64,000 nucleotides of DNA from Syncephalastrum monosporum B8922 (lineage: Eukaryota > Mucoromycota > Mucoromycetes > Mucorales > Syncephalastraceae). The stretch lies in the NCBI GenBank assembly GCA_000697355.1, contig JNEN01000919.1:62001-126000 (forward strand). The letters run 5' to 3'. The position numbers and the translations under genes are program-made. The notes below the pieces were generated by a model that worked only from the letters and a program-made list of their open reading frames with translations, was not told the origin of the DNA and did not search any database. Below are positions 1 to 11,980 of the stretch, piece by piece; the stretch's first letter is position 1; each line of letters opens with the position of its first letter.

Positions 1-141
1 AAGGAGAAAACGTTCGGATATTCGTTGTATTGGGTCTTTGTCACTGACGCGTGACAGGTCGACAAATTTTGGGGGTGTGCGTTGAGGAATTGAAGCACCA
101 CCCACCCGTCCCAGGTCTCGCGTTCTTTCGATTGTAAAGCC

Positions 142-1128
142 ATGGCTAGAGGTAATTTAGCAGAAAACCAAGCGATCGAGCTACGGTTGAGATTGACACG
201 AGCTTGCAGTGGTCAGCGCATCGTCACCCGAGGAATTGACTGCGGCTGCCTCGCAGAAGCATCGTAACCCTGGCAGTGGTCCCGAATTCAGCTCGGCCAG
301 CCAGCTTGTCATTTTCTTCTACCTCCTTGCTTACAATCAAGTCTCGTTCCTCGGCTGGTTCTGGGTCTTCTACACCACCGTCTATCAATTGATCACAACA
401 CAGCAGTATGCCGATGTCCACGAGATGGCATGGCCCGCCTTGATTATCGTCCAGTCCGGCGCCTTTATTGAGGTAACCTATGCTTTATCCATCTTCGTCT
501 ATCGATCGATCAGTCATATTAACACTCTATTCTGCATCTAGATCATCAACTCGGCGCTGGGTACGTAGATTCGGGCAGTATTTGGATACATAGAGAGAGG
601 CACTGACTGGCCAGTCTAGGTTTTGTCCGTGCGCCTGTCGTGACCACCGGTCTTCAGGTTGTGTCGCGCCTATTCCTGGTGTGGGGCGTCAACTACATGT
701 TCCCCGAGGTGCGTTCGCACTGGTCTTTCAGCACAATGATGATTGCTTGGTCCATTGCCGAGCTCGTCCGTTACTCGTACTATGCCTGCAACCTGCTCGG
801 CCAGGTCCCTCGCATTTTGACCTGGGCCCGCTACAACCTCTTCCTGGTTCTCTACCCAACCGGCGTTGGTTCCGAGCTCATGATGGTCTACACTGCTCTC
901 CCTTTTGCCAAGGCATGGAATGTCAACTATTACTACTTTTTGATCGTTGCTTCTCTTGTTTATTTGCCTGGTATGCCATTGCAAGGTCTCTGGAGATACA
1001 CTGGAAGGACTCATTTTCTCTTTATAGGTTTCCCTGTCTTGTTCTCTCACATGCTTGCTCAGCGTAGAAAGTACCTCAAGGGTACGCACCTTGTCGCTGA
1101 GAAGAAGAAGGAAAAGAAGGCCCAGTAA
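142..1128 (+). CDS. PHS1: 3-hydroxyacyl-CoA dehydratase (PHS1/PTPLA family)
   Basis: Third enzyme of the very-long-chain fatty acid elongation cycle, dehydrating 3-hydroxyacyl-CoA in the ER membrane. Five exons fit consensus sites and keep frame: 142-151, 210-472, 542-560, 620-970 and 1028-1128, giving 247 aa. The first exon is only 10 nt and supplies MAR plus one base. The product is hydrophobic throughout with several membrane segments and ends in a lysine-rich tail (KKKEKKAQ), typical of ER proteins. The motif LVLYPTGVGSE carries the probable catalytic pair Tyr176 and Glu183, with the same seven-residue spacing as yeast Phs1 Tyr149/Glu156. The last intron is 57 nt, so reading through it stays open. 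AATAAA at 1132-1137 lies just past the stop and the convergent DMC1 stop is only 38 bp away. Family call is secure; exon borders are inferred. Confidence 0.9.
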
Positions 1129-1165
1129 TCTAATAAAAGCACACGATCCATCGCATATTATTTAT

Positions 1166-2839
1166 TCAGAAAGAAACATCATTGATACCGCCTTCCGTAA
1201 TGGCATAACTGGCTTCATTTTCGGGCATGTCCGGCGAGTCGTAAACTTTCGCCACTCGTTCCTCGCCTCGACCTTTGCGCAGATATACGCGTGTGGCCGA
1301 TCTGCATCATACCATCGTATTAGTTTCTATGCATGACATACAAGCGAGCCGTTGACTTTACGCATGCGCGAGAACATGGCCGCCCACTGGTTTCTTTGGG
1401 TCGGATACAAACATCATGCCGCCTGCAGATCACATCCATTCAGGGTGTCAGTTGAGAAACATTTCAAGCTTTATGCTTTAACCTCGCTGTGTACACATAC
1501 CCCCGGGGTCAGATGAAACCTGATTGGTCAGGAAGACAGCAACGTTATACTCCTCAGATATCTTGATCAAGCGGCTAAGCATTTGATTTAATTTTTGCTG
1601 TCTCTCGGCCTATGCAAAATCAATAACGACAAGCGCTCAAAGTACATACATAAACACACACTCATACCAGCTCTCCACGGCCTGTATAATCACAACGGAA
1701 AAGGGCGATGATGCTGTCAATTACTAGCAAACGGTACACGCCTTTTTCCTGGACGAAACGTGCAGCAACCTCAGTGATAAGTTCCATCTGGTGGTCGCTA
1801 TTCCATGCACGTGCCACCAGTATGTTATCCAGTGCAATGTCCGAATCGACGTTGAAGCGCTCGGAAATGGCACGGATACGATCGGGACGGAACGTGCCTT
1901 CCGTGTCGATATAAGCTACAAGAGGCATGCAAAACGTGAGGAGCCGCCTGACGGGCATCTACACTCGGTGATCTTACCAGCCTTGCTGCTGGTACCGCCG
2001 TTGCTCGGAGGAAGCTGTACCTGGACGCACAGAGTATGAGCCAATTGCGTCTTACCGGTTCGGTATTCGCCGAACACTGAATAAATGCGTCCACGTAAGC
2101 TCCAGCTTGATCACCCACATCCAAGTGACGTGTGCCTACCTTCTGTGATTGACATGCTTTGTACGCCACCTGAAGCCAGGAGCGAGACGAGAACAGAGAG
2201 TCAATAGAGTCAATAACAATATGTTAGTTCGACGTTGTTCCATACCTCCCAAAAGCGTGTCGAACTGCTTGCTACCAGTAGAGATGTGGACCACCTTTTT
2301 CCGGTGCAGTGCAATTTGAGTAGCTGTAAGAAAGCTGCAATTCTTGAATGTAACATAAGATTTATTGGGGCTCCTTTGTATGCATTCGTCTTGTGTACCT
2401 GGGCCTTGGCGGCCGCCTCTTTAATCTTGTCCACTTTCGTCTCCGAAAGACCCTTGATGCGCAAGAGGTTCTTCTTTGTGGTCATTTGAATACCCTAAGG
2501 TTGTCGAATTAACACAGAATCTTGATGTCACTCTCCACGCGTACACGGATAGTGCATATGCCAGCACCCTTGAGCTTATTGATGTCCACTACATTTATGC
2601 CGTGAGCCTAAATAGAAGTCAGTAAACGAATGTCAGAGCCACTTTGAACATATCTCTCGCTTACTTGAAGCTGCTCCACAGTGGTATAGAAAAGCTGACA
2701 ACAAGATATCATTAAGTAGGTCACAGCAACCGTCATGGGCCCTGAGTACCTCTTCCTCCTCGTCACTGCCATCGGATTCTTCTGAATCGATAACAGCATC
2801 AACGTCAGGTGGGGCCTCTGAAACACGCTTGGGCGGCAT
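1166..2839 (-). CDS. DMC1: Meiotic recombinase Dmc1 (RecA/Rad51 family)
   Basis: ATP-dependent strand-exchange protein for meiotic homologous recombination. The gene is cut into ten or more small exons; those I could place from the 5' end are 2839-2750, 2694-2665, 2607-2545, 2494-2399, 2342-2246 and 2169-2140. In order they encode an acidic N-terminus, a helix-hairpin-helix region ([18 protein letters not shown]), Walker [10 protein letters not shown], the block [14 protein letters not shown], Walker [18 protein letters not shown] joined to [14 protein letters not shown], then [23 protein letters not shown] and a C-terminal [16 protein letters not shown]. These are Dmc1/Rad51 signatures; the [12 protein letters not shown] and DPKKPVGGH wording favours Dmc1. 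The stop (1166-1168) is convergent with PHS1, and the Q-rich gene at 3087 is divergent 247 bp away. Exon borders around 2399-2342 and 1970-1910 are least certain. Confidence 0.88.
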
Positions 2840-3086
2840 GTATGGGAGGTGACGGAACAGAGGAGTGTGAAAGGGAAGTTGCCTAATAAAATGCGCGCAA
2901 CAAAAGGGGGTGTTGATGATAAAAAGAGAATGTTGTTCCTAAAGCATCACCACCACCGCCACCACCGCCACTTCTGCGTATCGTGGTGACTCGAATGCTG
3001 AGTGGTACCATGTTTGTAGGGGTTTCACCCTGGATGGAAAAGGATGATGAATTCAACTCCAGTTTCACGTATTTTTCTTTTCCCAA

Positions 3087-3467
3087 ATGTTCTCAAACTG
3101 GCTCAGCACTGTACGTGATCATATGAAAGTGCCGAAAAGCCCGGAGGCAGAACGGCAGCTACAACAGCAACAGCAGCAACAGCAGCAAGAACAGCTACAG
3201 CAGCAGCTGCAACAGCAACGTTCGCAGTCGGTGTCGACCCCATCGACCCAGTCGGAGCAAGGCGAGCAGACGCAGGACAAGTCGCAATTCCTTGAACCGA
3301 CTGATTTCAAGCTGCACCGCACGCACTCGACCCCCACACACCGAGAACGCAATCCCTCAATTTCTGACGCCATACCCATTCAGCGCCGCAGGAGTCTCTT
3401 TGGTATCGCTTCTGATTCTGCCGACGATTACGTCCAAAAGGACTTGATCTCGAGCTCATGGAGTTAG
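3087..3467 (+). CDS. Small glutamine-rich protein of unknown function
   Basis: Uninterrupted 126-codon frame from the ATG at 3087, divergent from DMC1. Residues about 25-49 are an almost pure glutamine tract encoded by mixed CAG/CAA codons. The following part is Ser/Thr/Arg-rich with basic-Ser patterns (KLHRTHSTPTHR, IQRRRSLFG) that resemble phosphorylation or 14-3-3 sites, and the end is acidic then serine-rich (SADDYVQKDLISSSWS). No membrane segment, signal peptide or catalytic motif is visible. The non-repetitive C-terminal half reads like real coding sequence, which is why I keep it. Function unknown; a further 3' exon cannot be excluded. Confidence 0.55.
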   Translation: MFSNWLSTVRDHMKVPKSPEAERQLQQQQQQQQQEQLQQQLQQQRSQSVSTPSTQSEQGEQTQDKSQFLEPTDFKLHRTHSTPTHRERNPSISDAIPIQRRRSLFGIASDSADDYVQKDLISSSWS

Positions 3468-4823
3468 AAGCTCATTCTTCAACATATGCTTTAAACCGAT
3501 CGACCGACCCCGGATTTCGTCAAACATGTCTCTTTTATCGCCGCTGACTGGTCGCTGGCATATTCCAGTATGTTTGAGGGTCGATGCGTAGGCTAGTTAT
3601 ATACCAGGGAGATCCGGTAGAATTGTACCCGTCTTATGCTTGCATGAAAGTTTCACAAATTTGACATTTTGGGTCGCACGTTAATCGCATGGTTTCCTCG
3701 CTCCTTATGTCAACCAATCAAAAATAATGTAAATAAAAAAATGATCTATAAAGTTGCTCATCCGTTTTGCGTGGTGCATTGTCTTTTTTTTTATCGTCTG
3801 CTGTATTCACACACTTTACGACAATACCAATATATTGGCAGTTTGTCGAGTGTACGGGTTCTAATGTGTCAATAGTATACGAATGGAGATTCCGCATAGT
3901 GGGGTTGAGTGTGTGTGATGTTGGTGGGCTCGATGGACATAACATGCATGAATCTCGTCCTCCATCAATAATATGTGTGGAAAATAGATAGCTAGATGAA
4001 CGAGGCATCGAGATACAGAAGCCACAGACTGTCCATGTCAATGCGACCTTCACTGCATTGTCGCCTCCAACATTCAGGATGTCGGTGGTGACGACAAACA
4101 TCACCACGCTTCATTGTTTCCCCTTCTCGCCTTCAAGCATGTATTTGAACTTTTTCAATCTCCTCACTTTCTTGGTACACTTGTCGACCCATATACCGCT
4201 TTTTCTTAGCCTAGTAACGATATGTATCGAGCCTCAACGACTATGCAATGTCCATTCGTGCCAGAGGATGTGTTTGCTGTTCCTCATCTACGTGGACATG
4301 TGCAGCTGACGAGACCAGCCGCGGCCGATGAGAGCACCTTCCGCAGTTAATAAATTCGCCGTCCAAGGTCCACGGGAACAATACATATTAGAAATTCAGA
4401 CTTCATTGTATCCAGAGTATTCTGCACAACCATAGACTTATTGTTCGTATGAGGTATTAATTATTTTATGAATATAGGTATCATACACATATTGTATGCT
4501 AGTGCATCATAATTTTGACGAAACGACCCTGGAATAGTCACAACGCTTGCACGAGAATGATCCGAGGAAGCGGCTTCGATACAGTGGGATATTTTGAATA
4601 AGATAGACCAGTCGAGTTTCAAATCTCAGCAGTGACGACCTACCCGGTTCTCGTCATTGACGGTGTACACTATATATCGTAGTCAGCGCCAAATATGATA
4701 TAGTTATAGACTAACGGGAACAGGGTTCTGCTTATGATGTGTGTCATATAAGCTCAACAAAGGGAGTCAGTGCGTTCTCGTTGAAAACAACTCCCGCTAC
4801 CATGTCAAGAAGGTTACACCGCC
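3468..4823. other. Intergenic, 1.36 kb
   Basis: Region between the Q-rich gene and the septin. A weak two-exon reading exists on the minus strand (about 4393-4107: an ATG exon, a GTAGAT donor, then a lysine/arginine-rich tail), but it has no recognisable similarity and was not called. The septin promoter presumably lies in its right part. Confidence 0.5.
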
Positions 4824-4934
4824 ATGACCGACAAGTACCGCTCATCACCCTTCTATCGACAACAAGCAACGGGGCGTCCCGGTCCTCACGCACTTCTTCT
4901 TCTTCCTTCTGCTTCCTTTACTCTTCTCACGCAT

Positions 4935-6428
4935 ATGAAGGACCCTATTGGTATCGCTCATCTTCCCAACCAGCGCCATAAAATAGTGGCCAAGCGTGGC
5001 ACCATTTTCAATCTCATGGTGTGCGGTACGTGATATTAGACTGTGCGTCTTCAAATGGTAGCTCACCGTTTTTCCTTGTTCTGTCCTAAAAAATCAGGCG
5101 AGTCAGGCACGGGGAAAACGACGTTCATAAATACCTTATTCACTACCACTATCAAGGAATCTAGCCGACGCCCACGCGTGGGTCGCGAGCCTACGGTAGA
5201 GATCGAGATCACCCGCGCCGAGCTTGAAGAGCATCAATTTCAGATGAAGCTAGCTGTCATTGATACTCCTGGTCTGGGCGATTATGTCAACAATCGGAAT
5301 GGCTGGCGACCTATTATGGAATACATTGACGACCAACATGAGCGCTATTTGCGGCAAGAGCAGCAGCCGTACCGCCGTTCTTTGTCGGATTCGCGCGTCC
5401 ACGCCTGTCTCTACTTTATTCGGCCGACTGGCCACACGTAGGTCACACAAGCGAAGTTGTCGAAATCTTCGTTCCTGATCCTGACCTGTATTGTTTTATA
5501 CTAGTTTGAAGCCCTTGGATATCGAGGTTATGAAGCGCCTCGGCTCGCGAGTCAATCTGATTCCTGTTATTGCCAAAGCTGATACCCTGACAGCCAAAGA
5601 CATGGCCGAATTTAAGCAGAAAGTAATGTCAAAAAAAAAAAAAAGAGAGAAAAAGAGAAACTCTTTGACGCTGTGTTGCTCACGCCAATGTCGGTACTGA
5701 TAGGTCCGGGACGTGATCAGTGCGCAGCATATCAGTGTCTACGCTGCACCTGTCGAAAGTGAAGATGAAGCTACGACAATCAATAACAAGGATATCATGG
5801 ATGCCATGCCTTTTGCTGTCATTAGTTCGACAGTTCGTGTATCTACACCTGACGGCCGCAAGAATGTGATCGGCCGTCCTTATACCTGGGGCGTTGCCGA
5901 GGTGGAGAACCCTGTCCACTGCGATTTTAGCAAGTTACGCAGCCTTCTCATCCGCTCTCACATGCTCGATCTGATCACCACGACGCAAGAGGTACATTAC
6001 GAAAACTATCGCCAGGAGCAGATGGTGTCCCGCAAATTTGGCGAAGCAAAGTAAGTCAGCACACGATCGACATGATAGAGGACAAAGCCATTCACCTCAT
6101 TTTCTTTTCGCGATTGATCAACCTATAGACCCCTCAAAGCCGTTGACTACCATCGTCACCGCGACAAGGAGGACGCGCTCCGCAAGGCGTTTACGACCCA
6201 GGTCAAGCAAGAAGAACTGAGATTCCGCCAATGGGAGCAGGAGGTATTGAATCTTATGCGCTTGAGACTTTCCTTTTTTGTGCTGAGGTTTTCTCTTTTT
6301 CTGCCATGCAGCTCCTTGCGGAGCGTGACAGACTCAACAGCGACCTAGAAGCACTTCATGCGGAAATTAGAGCAGCGCAGAGCGAGCTGGAGACCATGTA
6401 TCGCGGCACGGCCACCAAAAGAGGATAA
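4935..6428 (+). CDS. Septin, Cdc11/AspA type
   Basis: GTP-binding filament protein of the septin ring, acting in septation, hyphal morphogenesis and spore formation. Exons 4935-5025, 5098-5437, 5505-5622, 5704-6050, 6129-6243 and 6312-6428 keep frame and give about 375 aa. The P-loop is GESGTGKT (split by intron 1), the G3 motif is [11 protein letters not shown], and G4 is AKAD within [12 protein letters not shown]; the septin-unique element follows, then a charged C-terminal helix predicted as coiled coil ([19 protein letters not shown]). The segment before the P-loop, [18 protein letters not shown], matches the Cdc11/AspA class. The start is uncertain: ATG 4935 places the conserved block right at the N-terminus, while an in-frame ATG at 4824 would add 37 unconserved residues. 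A run of 13 A lies inside intron 3. Confidence 0.9.
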
Positions 6429-6731
6429 AAAAGAAAAAGAAGATGCAAAAGTTTTCTTTATACAAGACGTCAAACAAATGTGAGTGCGGTGTAAATGTAC
6501 TGTGTGAAAGTGCTGGTTTGTGCAAGTGAGTGGGTTGTGAAGTGTGTGAGCATGTGAATTGAACAAACAACAAAGAGAAGCAAATAGAAGTGTGTGTGTG
6601 AGTGAGTGGGGGGAGGGTGTTTACGCGAAATGACTTGCGGGGTGGTGAGCTATGCTTTTTCGGAATTCCTTTTTTTTTCGTCTTTTTTTGTGGTTTTCTT
6701 GATTTTTGAAAGAGTTCGTTCTGGGTATCTA

Positions 6732-9700
6732 TCAAGGCGCAGGATCTTTTTTGTCGAAGTGGACACCGCACTTCTTCAATTTCAAAGCAAATTTAGGTGG
6801 CAGGCCAAAACCAGGGCGCTTGGGAGAAGGCATAAAGGTTGGTGAACTGGCAGTAGTGGTGGTATTGGTGGCCAACGACTGGGCAGGAGAACGCGTCACT
6901 GAGCTCAAAGGTGGAAGTGAAGCGCGATTTGAGAGCGTCTGCGGCGGTGCCTGTGTATCTTTCGGATGCTGCTGCTCCTTGGACTGCTGTGGCTGCAGTT
7001 GCTGCTTGTCATTGTACTTCATATCAAGCGTAATGGTGATCAAGTTCTGACTGATGTGGCTGTAATCGCTCTTGATCAGGCCGACGACTTGTTCGAGGTG
7101 GACGAAATACATCTCGGTATCGGTGAACTTTTTCTTCTCGGCGACTTTGGAAGCGTCGTGGGTGCAAATCATCGATGCCAGAGGTGACCAAAGTCGTTCT
7201 TTTTCACGATCCGATACACGGCGCCGCTTCAGCGTAGGGTAGCGTGTCCAAAAAGCGGCGGAGGACAGACCGAGAAGGAGGCCGACCTGAAAGTCGAGGA
7301 CAAAGAACGCGCGCTGATCGGCATTTTCAACGAGTTGGACGGTATACAAAGGCAGATAACGCATCGCATCTTCGAGAGAAGGCCGCGGTGGCCAGCACAA
7401 GTCATCCTTTTCCTCCTTAACCTTTGAGAGCCATGTTTCGGGCGGCGGCGTGGGGATGGGTGTGTTGGGACCGTCCGGTGACAATTCTGAGCGCTGCAGT
7501 GCATGTAGACTCTTTTTGGGCAGATGGCGGCCCGAAAGCTGGCGAGCGTGTGCCTTGGCGTCTTGCTGGACGGGTTCTTCCTTGGGCTGGGTCTCAACCG
7601 CCAGCGGCTTGGGCTCCAAATGCGCTGCCAACACCAGGCGCCGCTTCTTTTTGGTACCGTCTTCACACGCTAAAAGAAACAGAAATATCAGCATACGGGG
7701 GATCATAAAGAAACAAATATGTGCGACGTGTACCTGATGCAGCGACAGGGGCATCGTCCGTTGCTACTACTGCGGGAACCTGTTTGTCGACCTTCTCCTT
7801 TTTAGTTTCTTTGTTCTTTCCAACGTGGGCTCGCAGGGCTTTCTCGATCGCCTTGTTCTCGTTCTCAATCGCAATGTCAAGAGGTGTCGCACCGTTGGCA
7901 TTTTGCGCTTCCGGATCCGCACCAAACGAAAGGAGATGGGCCGCCACATCCTCGTGGCCGTTCTCAGTGGCGTCGTGAAGAGGCGTGTCCTGGTCCGCAC
8001 CCTTGGAATTGGCGTGCGCGCCGTGCTGAAGCAAAAGCAGCACGACTTCGGCTCGGCCGCGAAGAGCAGCCTCGTGAAGTGGTGTCCACCCGGCATTGTC
8101 GCGCTCGTTCGGGTTCGCCTTGGCCGCAAGCAGGTCTTTCACCATGTCAACATCGCCTCGGCTTGCCCACTTGTGGAGCTGCGTACGGCCGCTCGTGTCC
8201 TTCTTGAACGGATCCAGCTTATGCTCCATTTTACGTTTGGACTGTTGCTGCTGTTGTTGCTGTTGCAACTGCTGTTGCTCTGGATCTGCAGATGTTTCGC
8301 GCGACGAATCCACTTCGGTGGTGATGCTCTTTTGCCGGCGGCGGGTGGAACCCCGGCGGAGGCGGCGTGTGCGTGTGTCGTCGTACAAGATGGTATCCTC
8401 GTCGGGCTCGCTCCGTTTTGTCTTGCGCGACTTTTTGTTTTGTTCGAGCGCCTCAAAGGTGCGCATGATCGATTGGATCTTGCGTTCCTCGCGGGACATG
8501 CGTGATGACGGGGCCGCGTTTTTGTCGGGGCGATGGCGGCGTTGCTTGGTCTGCGAAATGAAGGTGATCTCGTCTATGGCATCACTCGCCGTGCGTTGGC
8601 GTCGCAGCTCATCCATCTTGGCAGCAATGAGGCGGCGGACGCCAGCGGATCGGGTGATGGTATAAGCTGTTTCGCCCGCTGTGCTGCGCTTGTCCACATC
8701 GACGCTGGTCGTGAGGAGAAACTCCACGAGCTCTTCCTCGCCGTGCTCACTCGCAAGGTGGAGGGCCGACTTGCCATCTCGACTACAAAAGTTGACATCC
8801 GCACCATGCTGCACAAGTAGCTTGGCAATCTCCACATGGCCATGGCGCGCTGCCTCGTGAAGTGGGGTCCAGCCTTCATTGTCTCGGATGTTGGTATTGG
8901 CGCCCTGCTTGAGCAGCGATGCAATCTTGTCGACCTTGCCTTCGGTGCAAGTACGGTGTAGCAGAGTGCGGCCATCCGCGTCCTGCGCCACAAGACGGTT
9001 GAGCTGGTTCATGCGGTCCTGAAGAACTTGCGCACAGGTATCATCGTCGCAGACGTCAAGTGGTGTGTGTTTGTCGGTATTCAGAGCAAAGACATCCGCG
9101 CCAGCGCTCACGAGGGTGCGAACACAGTCTTCAAATCCATTGGATGCGGCGTCGTGGAGAGGTGTGTCATCGTTAAATCCTCGAGCATTGACGTCAGCGC
9201 CATGTTGGAGGAGGTACTCCGCAACGGCGTGCTGTCCCTTCAGCGATGCTTCATGCAGAGGCGTCCAGCCAGCATTGTCTCGGTGGTTGACATTGGCGCC
9301 ACGTTCGACGAGTTCGGTCACCTTTTCCATGTTGCCTGCGCCGGTGAAGCCAAACAATTTGGTGCGGCCTGCCTTGTCGGGTTTGTTGGGGTCTTGGCAG
9401 GGCGCCCTTCCTTTGGGTTTGCGACGTTGTTGTTGTTGGTCCTGATTATTCTCGTTGGCTTCTTCCTTCCGCGGTCGTCCCCGGCGTTTGCGTTCGGTTT
9501 TATTGGACTGTTCGCTTTGCGTACCGAGTTTCCGTTTGCGACCAATGCCATCATCCACGTTGTCGTCATCGTCGTCCTCGTCTTCGTCGTCATCCTGATC
9601 AAACACGCTGGTTGCCTTGGATGATGACGAGGCAGTCGAGGAAGACGAAGCATGGCGAGAACGTTTTAAAGTTGAGTTGGGTCGACGGCGCATGTGGAAA

Positions 9701-9933
9701 TCGCTCCAAAAGCGGTCTTCCTCGTCTTCTTCGTCCGGGTCTCGGTCTCGAACTCGGTCCTCCTTGTCTGCCATGTTTATATCGTTCTCAACATCATTCG
9801 TCGATGCTTCGGGTGTGGTTTTGTCATTTGCTTCTTCGTTTCTGATGGCTGTTTCGTAGCTTGAAGAAGAAGGGTGGGATGGGTTCAAGGTGTGTGAGTG
9901 TGGTGAATGTAGCTGGGGTTGTTGCTGTGCCAT
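6732..9933 (-). CDS. Hos4-like ankyrin-repeat protein with AT-hook (probable Set3-complex subunit)
   Basis: Probable nuclear chromatin regulator resembling Hos4 of the Set3 histone deacetylase complex. Two exons, 9933-7734 and 7669-6732, give 1,045 aa. Order: Ser/Asp-rich N-terminus; long Asp/Glu run (about 113-128); AT-hook-like KRRGRPRK (about 149-156); first ankyrin array (about 187-435, repeats such as DNAGWTPLHEASLKGQ); a basic linker with a polyQ run (about 553-564); a second shorter array (about 580-700) whose repeats closely resemble those of the first; then a unique C-terminal domain (LPLYTVQLVENADQRAFFVL) and a Q-rich tail. The start was taken at ATG 9931-9933 because the open frame upstream is Phe/Leu-rich 5'-UTR-like sequence. 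Similarity to metazoan ANKRD11/12 arrays also exists. Complex membership is inferred from domain layout. Confidence 0.75.
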
Positions 9934-11244
9934 GAACAAGCGGGTAAAGAGATGTAAAGAATAATGTAAAGAAGAAAAAAATGAGGAAAGAAGAGAGAGA
10001 AAGAAGAAAAAGAAAGAGAAGAGAGAAAGAAAAAACCTGTAAAAATGATTGAAATTTATATGAGTATTTTTTGTAACAGACCATAATAAAGAATTGGATA
10101 TTGTATATAAAAAAAAAGTAAAAAATAGAAATAAAGAGAGAAAGAGAAAGAAAGTGAGAAGAGGCTGCGGCAAACTTACAGTCTCTTTCAGGTGAGAGAG
10201 CACACGGTATATTGAAACGTTGAAATGGGACGAATCGATAAATGATTCTAACGGATGACGTTCACACAATTGGTATCCTAGCCGAGGGAGAGTGAGTTTA
10301 GGTCGTTGAGGGGATAATCAAGTAGTTTTGTAGAGCAATGGGCTTCAATTTCAAGAAAAGCCATACCTTGAGAAAGTGGGAAACGAGTGAAAAAAGAAAC
10401 TTGTGAAAAAAGGGCGCTCCACTTTTGTCGCTTCTCATGACGTCAGCCAGAAGCGAGCTCAGCAGTAGTAAATCTTTGGAATCTGCCTTTACTACGAATT
10501 TTTTATAAATTGTTAAATTGCTGATTGGTGGGTTTACGCTCAGGGTTCTTTAAATGTATATGGAATGAGGCATGACTATCATATTGGATGCTATGCGAAT
10601 TGTATTCAAGGCTTCATCAAGCCATTATACAGTATACCTTCACTGGCACTATATATCTTCCATAAAAGCTACTATTTAACAGTAATAGATACTGAACAAA
10701 TGGAATGAATACGGTTGAAAACACTAGATACTGTATTCTCGCTCATTTGCATAAACTATTATACCTTCAGCCGTATCTCGTGCTGCGTAGTTTCTTTGAC
10801 TGAAAAAAGTAGTACCGTCACAAATGCGCGTCTTCTGGGACTGTCTACATACTGCAGCTGGAAATTGGTGCACTGGTTTCTTGGGTGCAGTACGTCTTAT
10901 AATGAAATGCAAGCCTGTCCTATAGAACAGCGACTCCCTGTCCCACAGCCTCACTGCTATTGCTTCTTTTCTCTTATCCATCTGATCTCTAGTATATACC
11001 CTACCTATATGACATCGCCATCATTATGTCTAGGACAAGGTACTGCGGTAAAGGGACACTACGGTAAGACCATTATAGCGATCAAGCTGGAGATTGTATC
11101 CAAAGTTGCAGTCTTATGCTCTTCCCTGATCCAGGTTAAAACCTATTTTAACAAAACGATCAGACCTGAAAAAATCAAATAGTACTGACAGTCGGAGCAA
11201 GCGATCGTCGCATTCTCGCTATTTATGCTTCTATGTTCACTATC

Positions 11245-11316
11245 ACCGAGATGCACCAAGTGCTCGGTATAGCAGCTTGACTGCTATATATGTCTAATTT
11301 GTATCCAATACAGACA
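11245..11316. other. Cluster of three adjacent hairpins
   Basis: Three inverted repeats follow one another: ACCGAG/CTCGGT (11245-11250 with 11263-11268), TATAGCAG/CTGCTATA (11268-11275 with 11281-11288, 5-nt loop) and ATGTCT/AGACAT immediately after. The spacing suggests a structured RNA or DNA element, but no known RNA family was recognised and no transcript evidence is available. Confidence 0.25.
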
Positions 11317-11872
11317 TCGAGGGGGTTTATACCTGTGGTACGGGCACTTGGTTGGCTTCGCGAGTATGGGAGCCTGCCTCCATTGCACAAGCGCTAAGGT
11401 AGTTAACGTGCTATCAACTTTGCTTCTTAGATCGTGATAAGCGTGGAATACAACGGCATTCTCCGATGATGCGCCTGGGCGAATAACGAGCGCGCAGCGG
11501 TCTCTGCATATATACTACACTTTAGTACGCTCTTTATAGCCTAGTTCCTTTCTCTTTTTTTTTTTGCTTTATTCCTTCATACTTCTTTTTCTTTTTTGAT
11601 AACCTTATTGACCTCACAGCCAGTCTGCAGGCTGAATGTTTCTGGTCATTTTTCTTATGATGATTTGAACTTTTTTTTTTTTTTTACTTAAACTCACTCG
11701 TAGTTTAACGCTTGCTTATACGTACATCAACGATCTTGGCTTTCTATCAGTCAATTCAAGCAGTACAATTGCTGCTCTAAGCTAAACAGGACTTAGATCG
11801 TCGGAGCCACCTGTGTGTTTCGCTAACGGTTTACAAGCTAGCTCGTTTATTTCCGTGTGTGCTTGTACGTGC

Positions 11873-11897
11873 GTGTGTGTGTGTGTGTGTGTGTGTG
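11873..11897. repeat. (GT)n microsatellite
   Basis: About 12 uninterrupted GT units just downstream of the stop codon of the minus-strand GRAM-domain gene. Confidence 0.9.
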
Positions 11898-11980
11898 CGA
11901 GTATGAGTATTGTAAAAGACAAAACGAAGAGGAGAAAAAGCTATTTACAAGGTGGCAGCAAAAGAGAAAAGGAAAAGCCA

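Larger units (their letters stand above)
9934..11980. other. Intergenic, 2.05 kb
   Basis: 5' region of the Hos4-like gene on the left and 3' flank of the GRAM gene on the right. The first 250 bases are purine-rich (pyrimidine-rich on the transcribed strand), as in other leaders here. A 155-codon open frame at 10715-11182 starts with TTG, is AT-rich and unlike its neighbours, so it was not called. Contains a hairpin cluster (11245-11316) and a GT microsatellite, listed separately. Confidence 0.5.

Noticed and set aside
3119..3379. Cysteine-rich minus-strand frame opposite the polyQ gene
   Set aside because: Mirror of the CAG repeat; shadow of the real gene.
4107..4393. Two-exon minus-strand reading starting MYCSRGPWTANLL and ending in a Lys/Arg-rich tail
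   Set aside because: Weak GTAGAT donor, only 67 aa, competing frames equally open, no recognisable family.
9934..10269. N-terminal extension of the Hos4-like frame, rich in Phe/Leu/Ser
   Set aside because: Reflects a pyrimidine-rich 5' leader; the protein start at 9933 is more credible.
10715..11182. 155-codon plus-strand open frame
   Set aside because: Begins at TTG, AT-rich composition unlike nearby genes, no motif.
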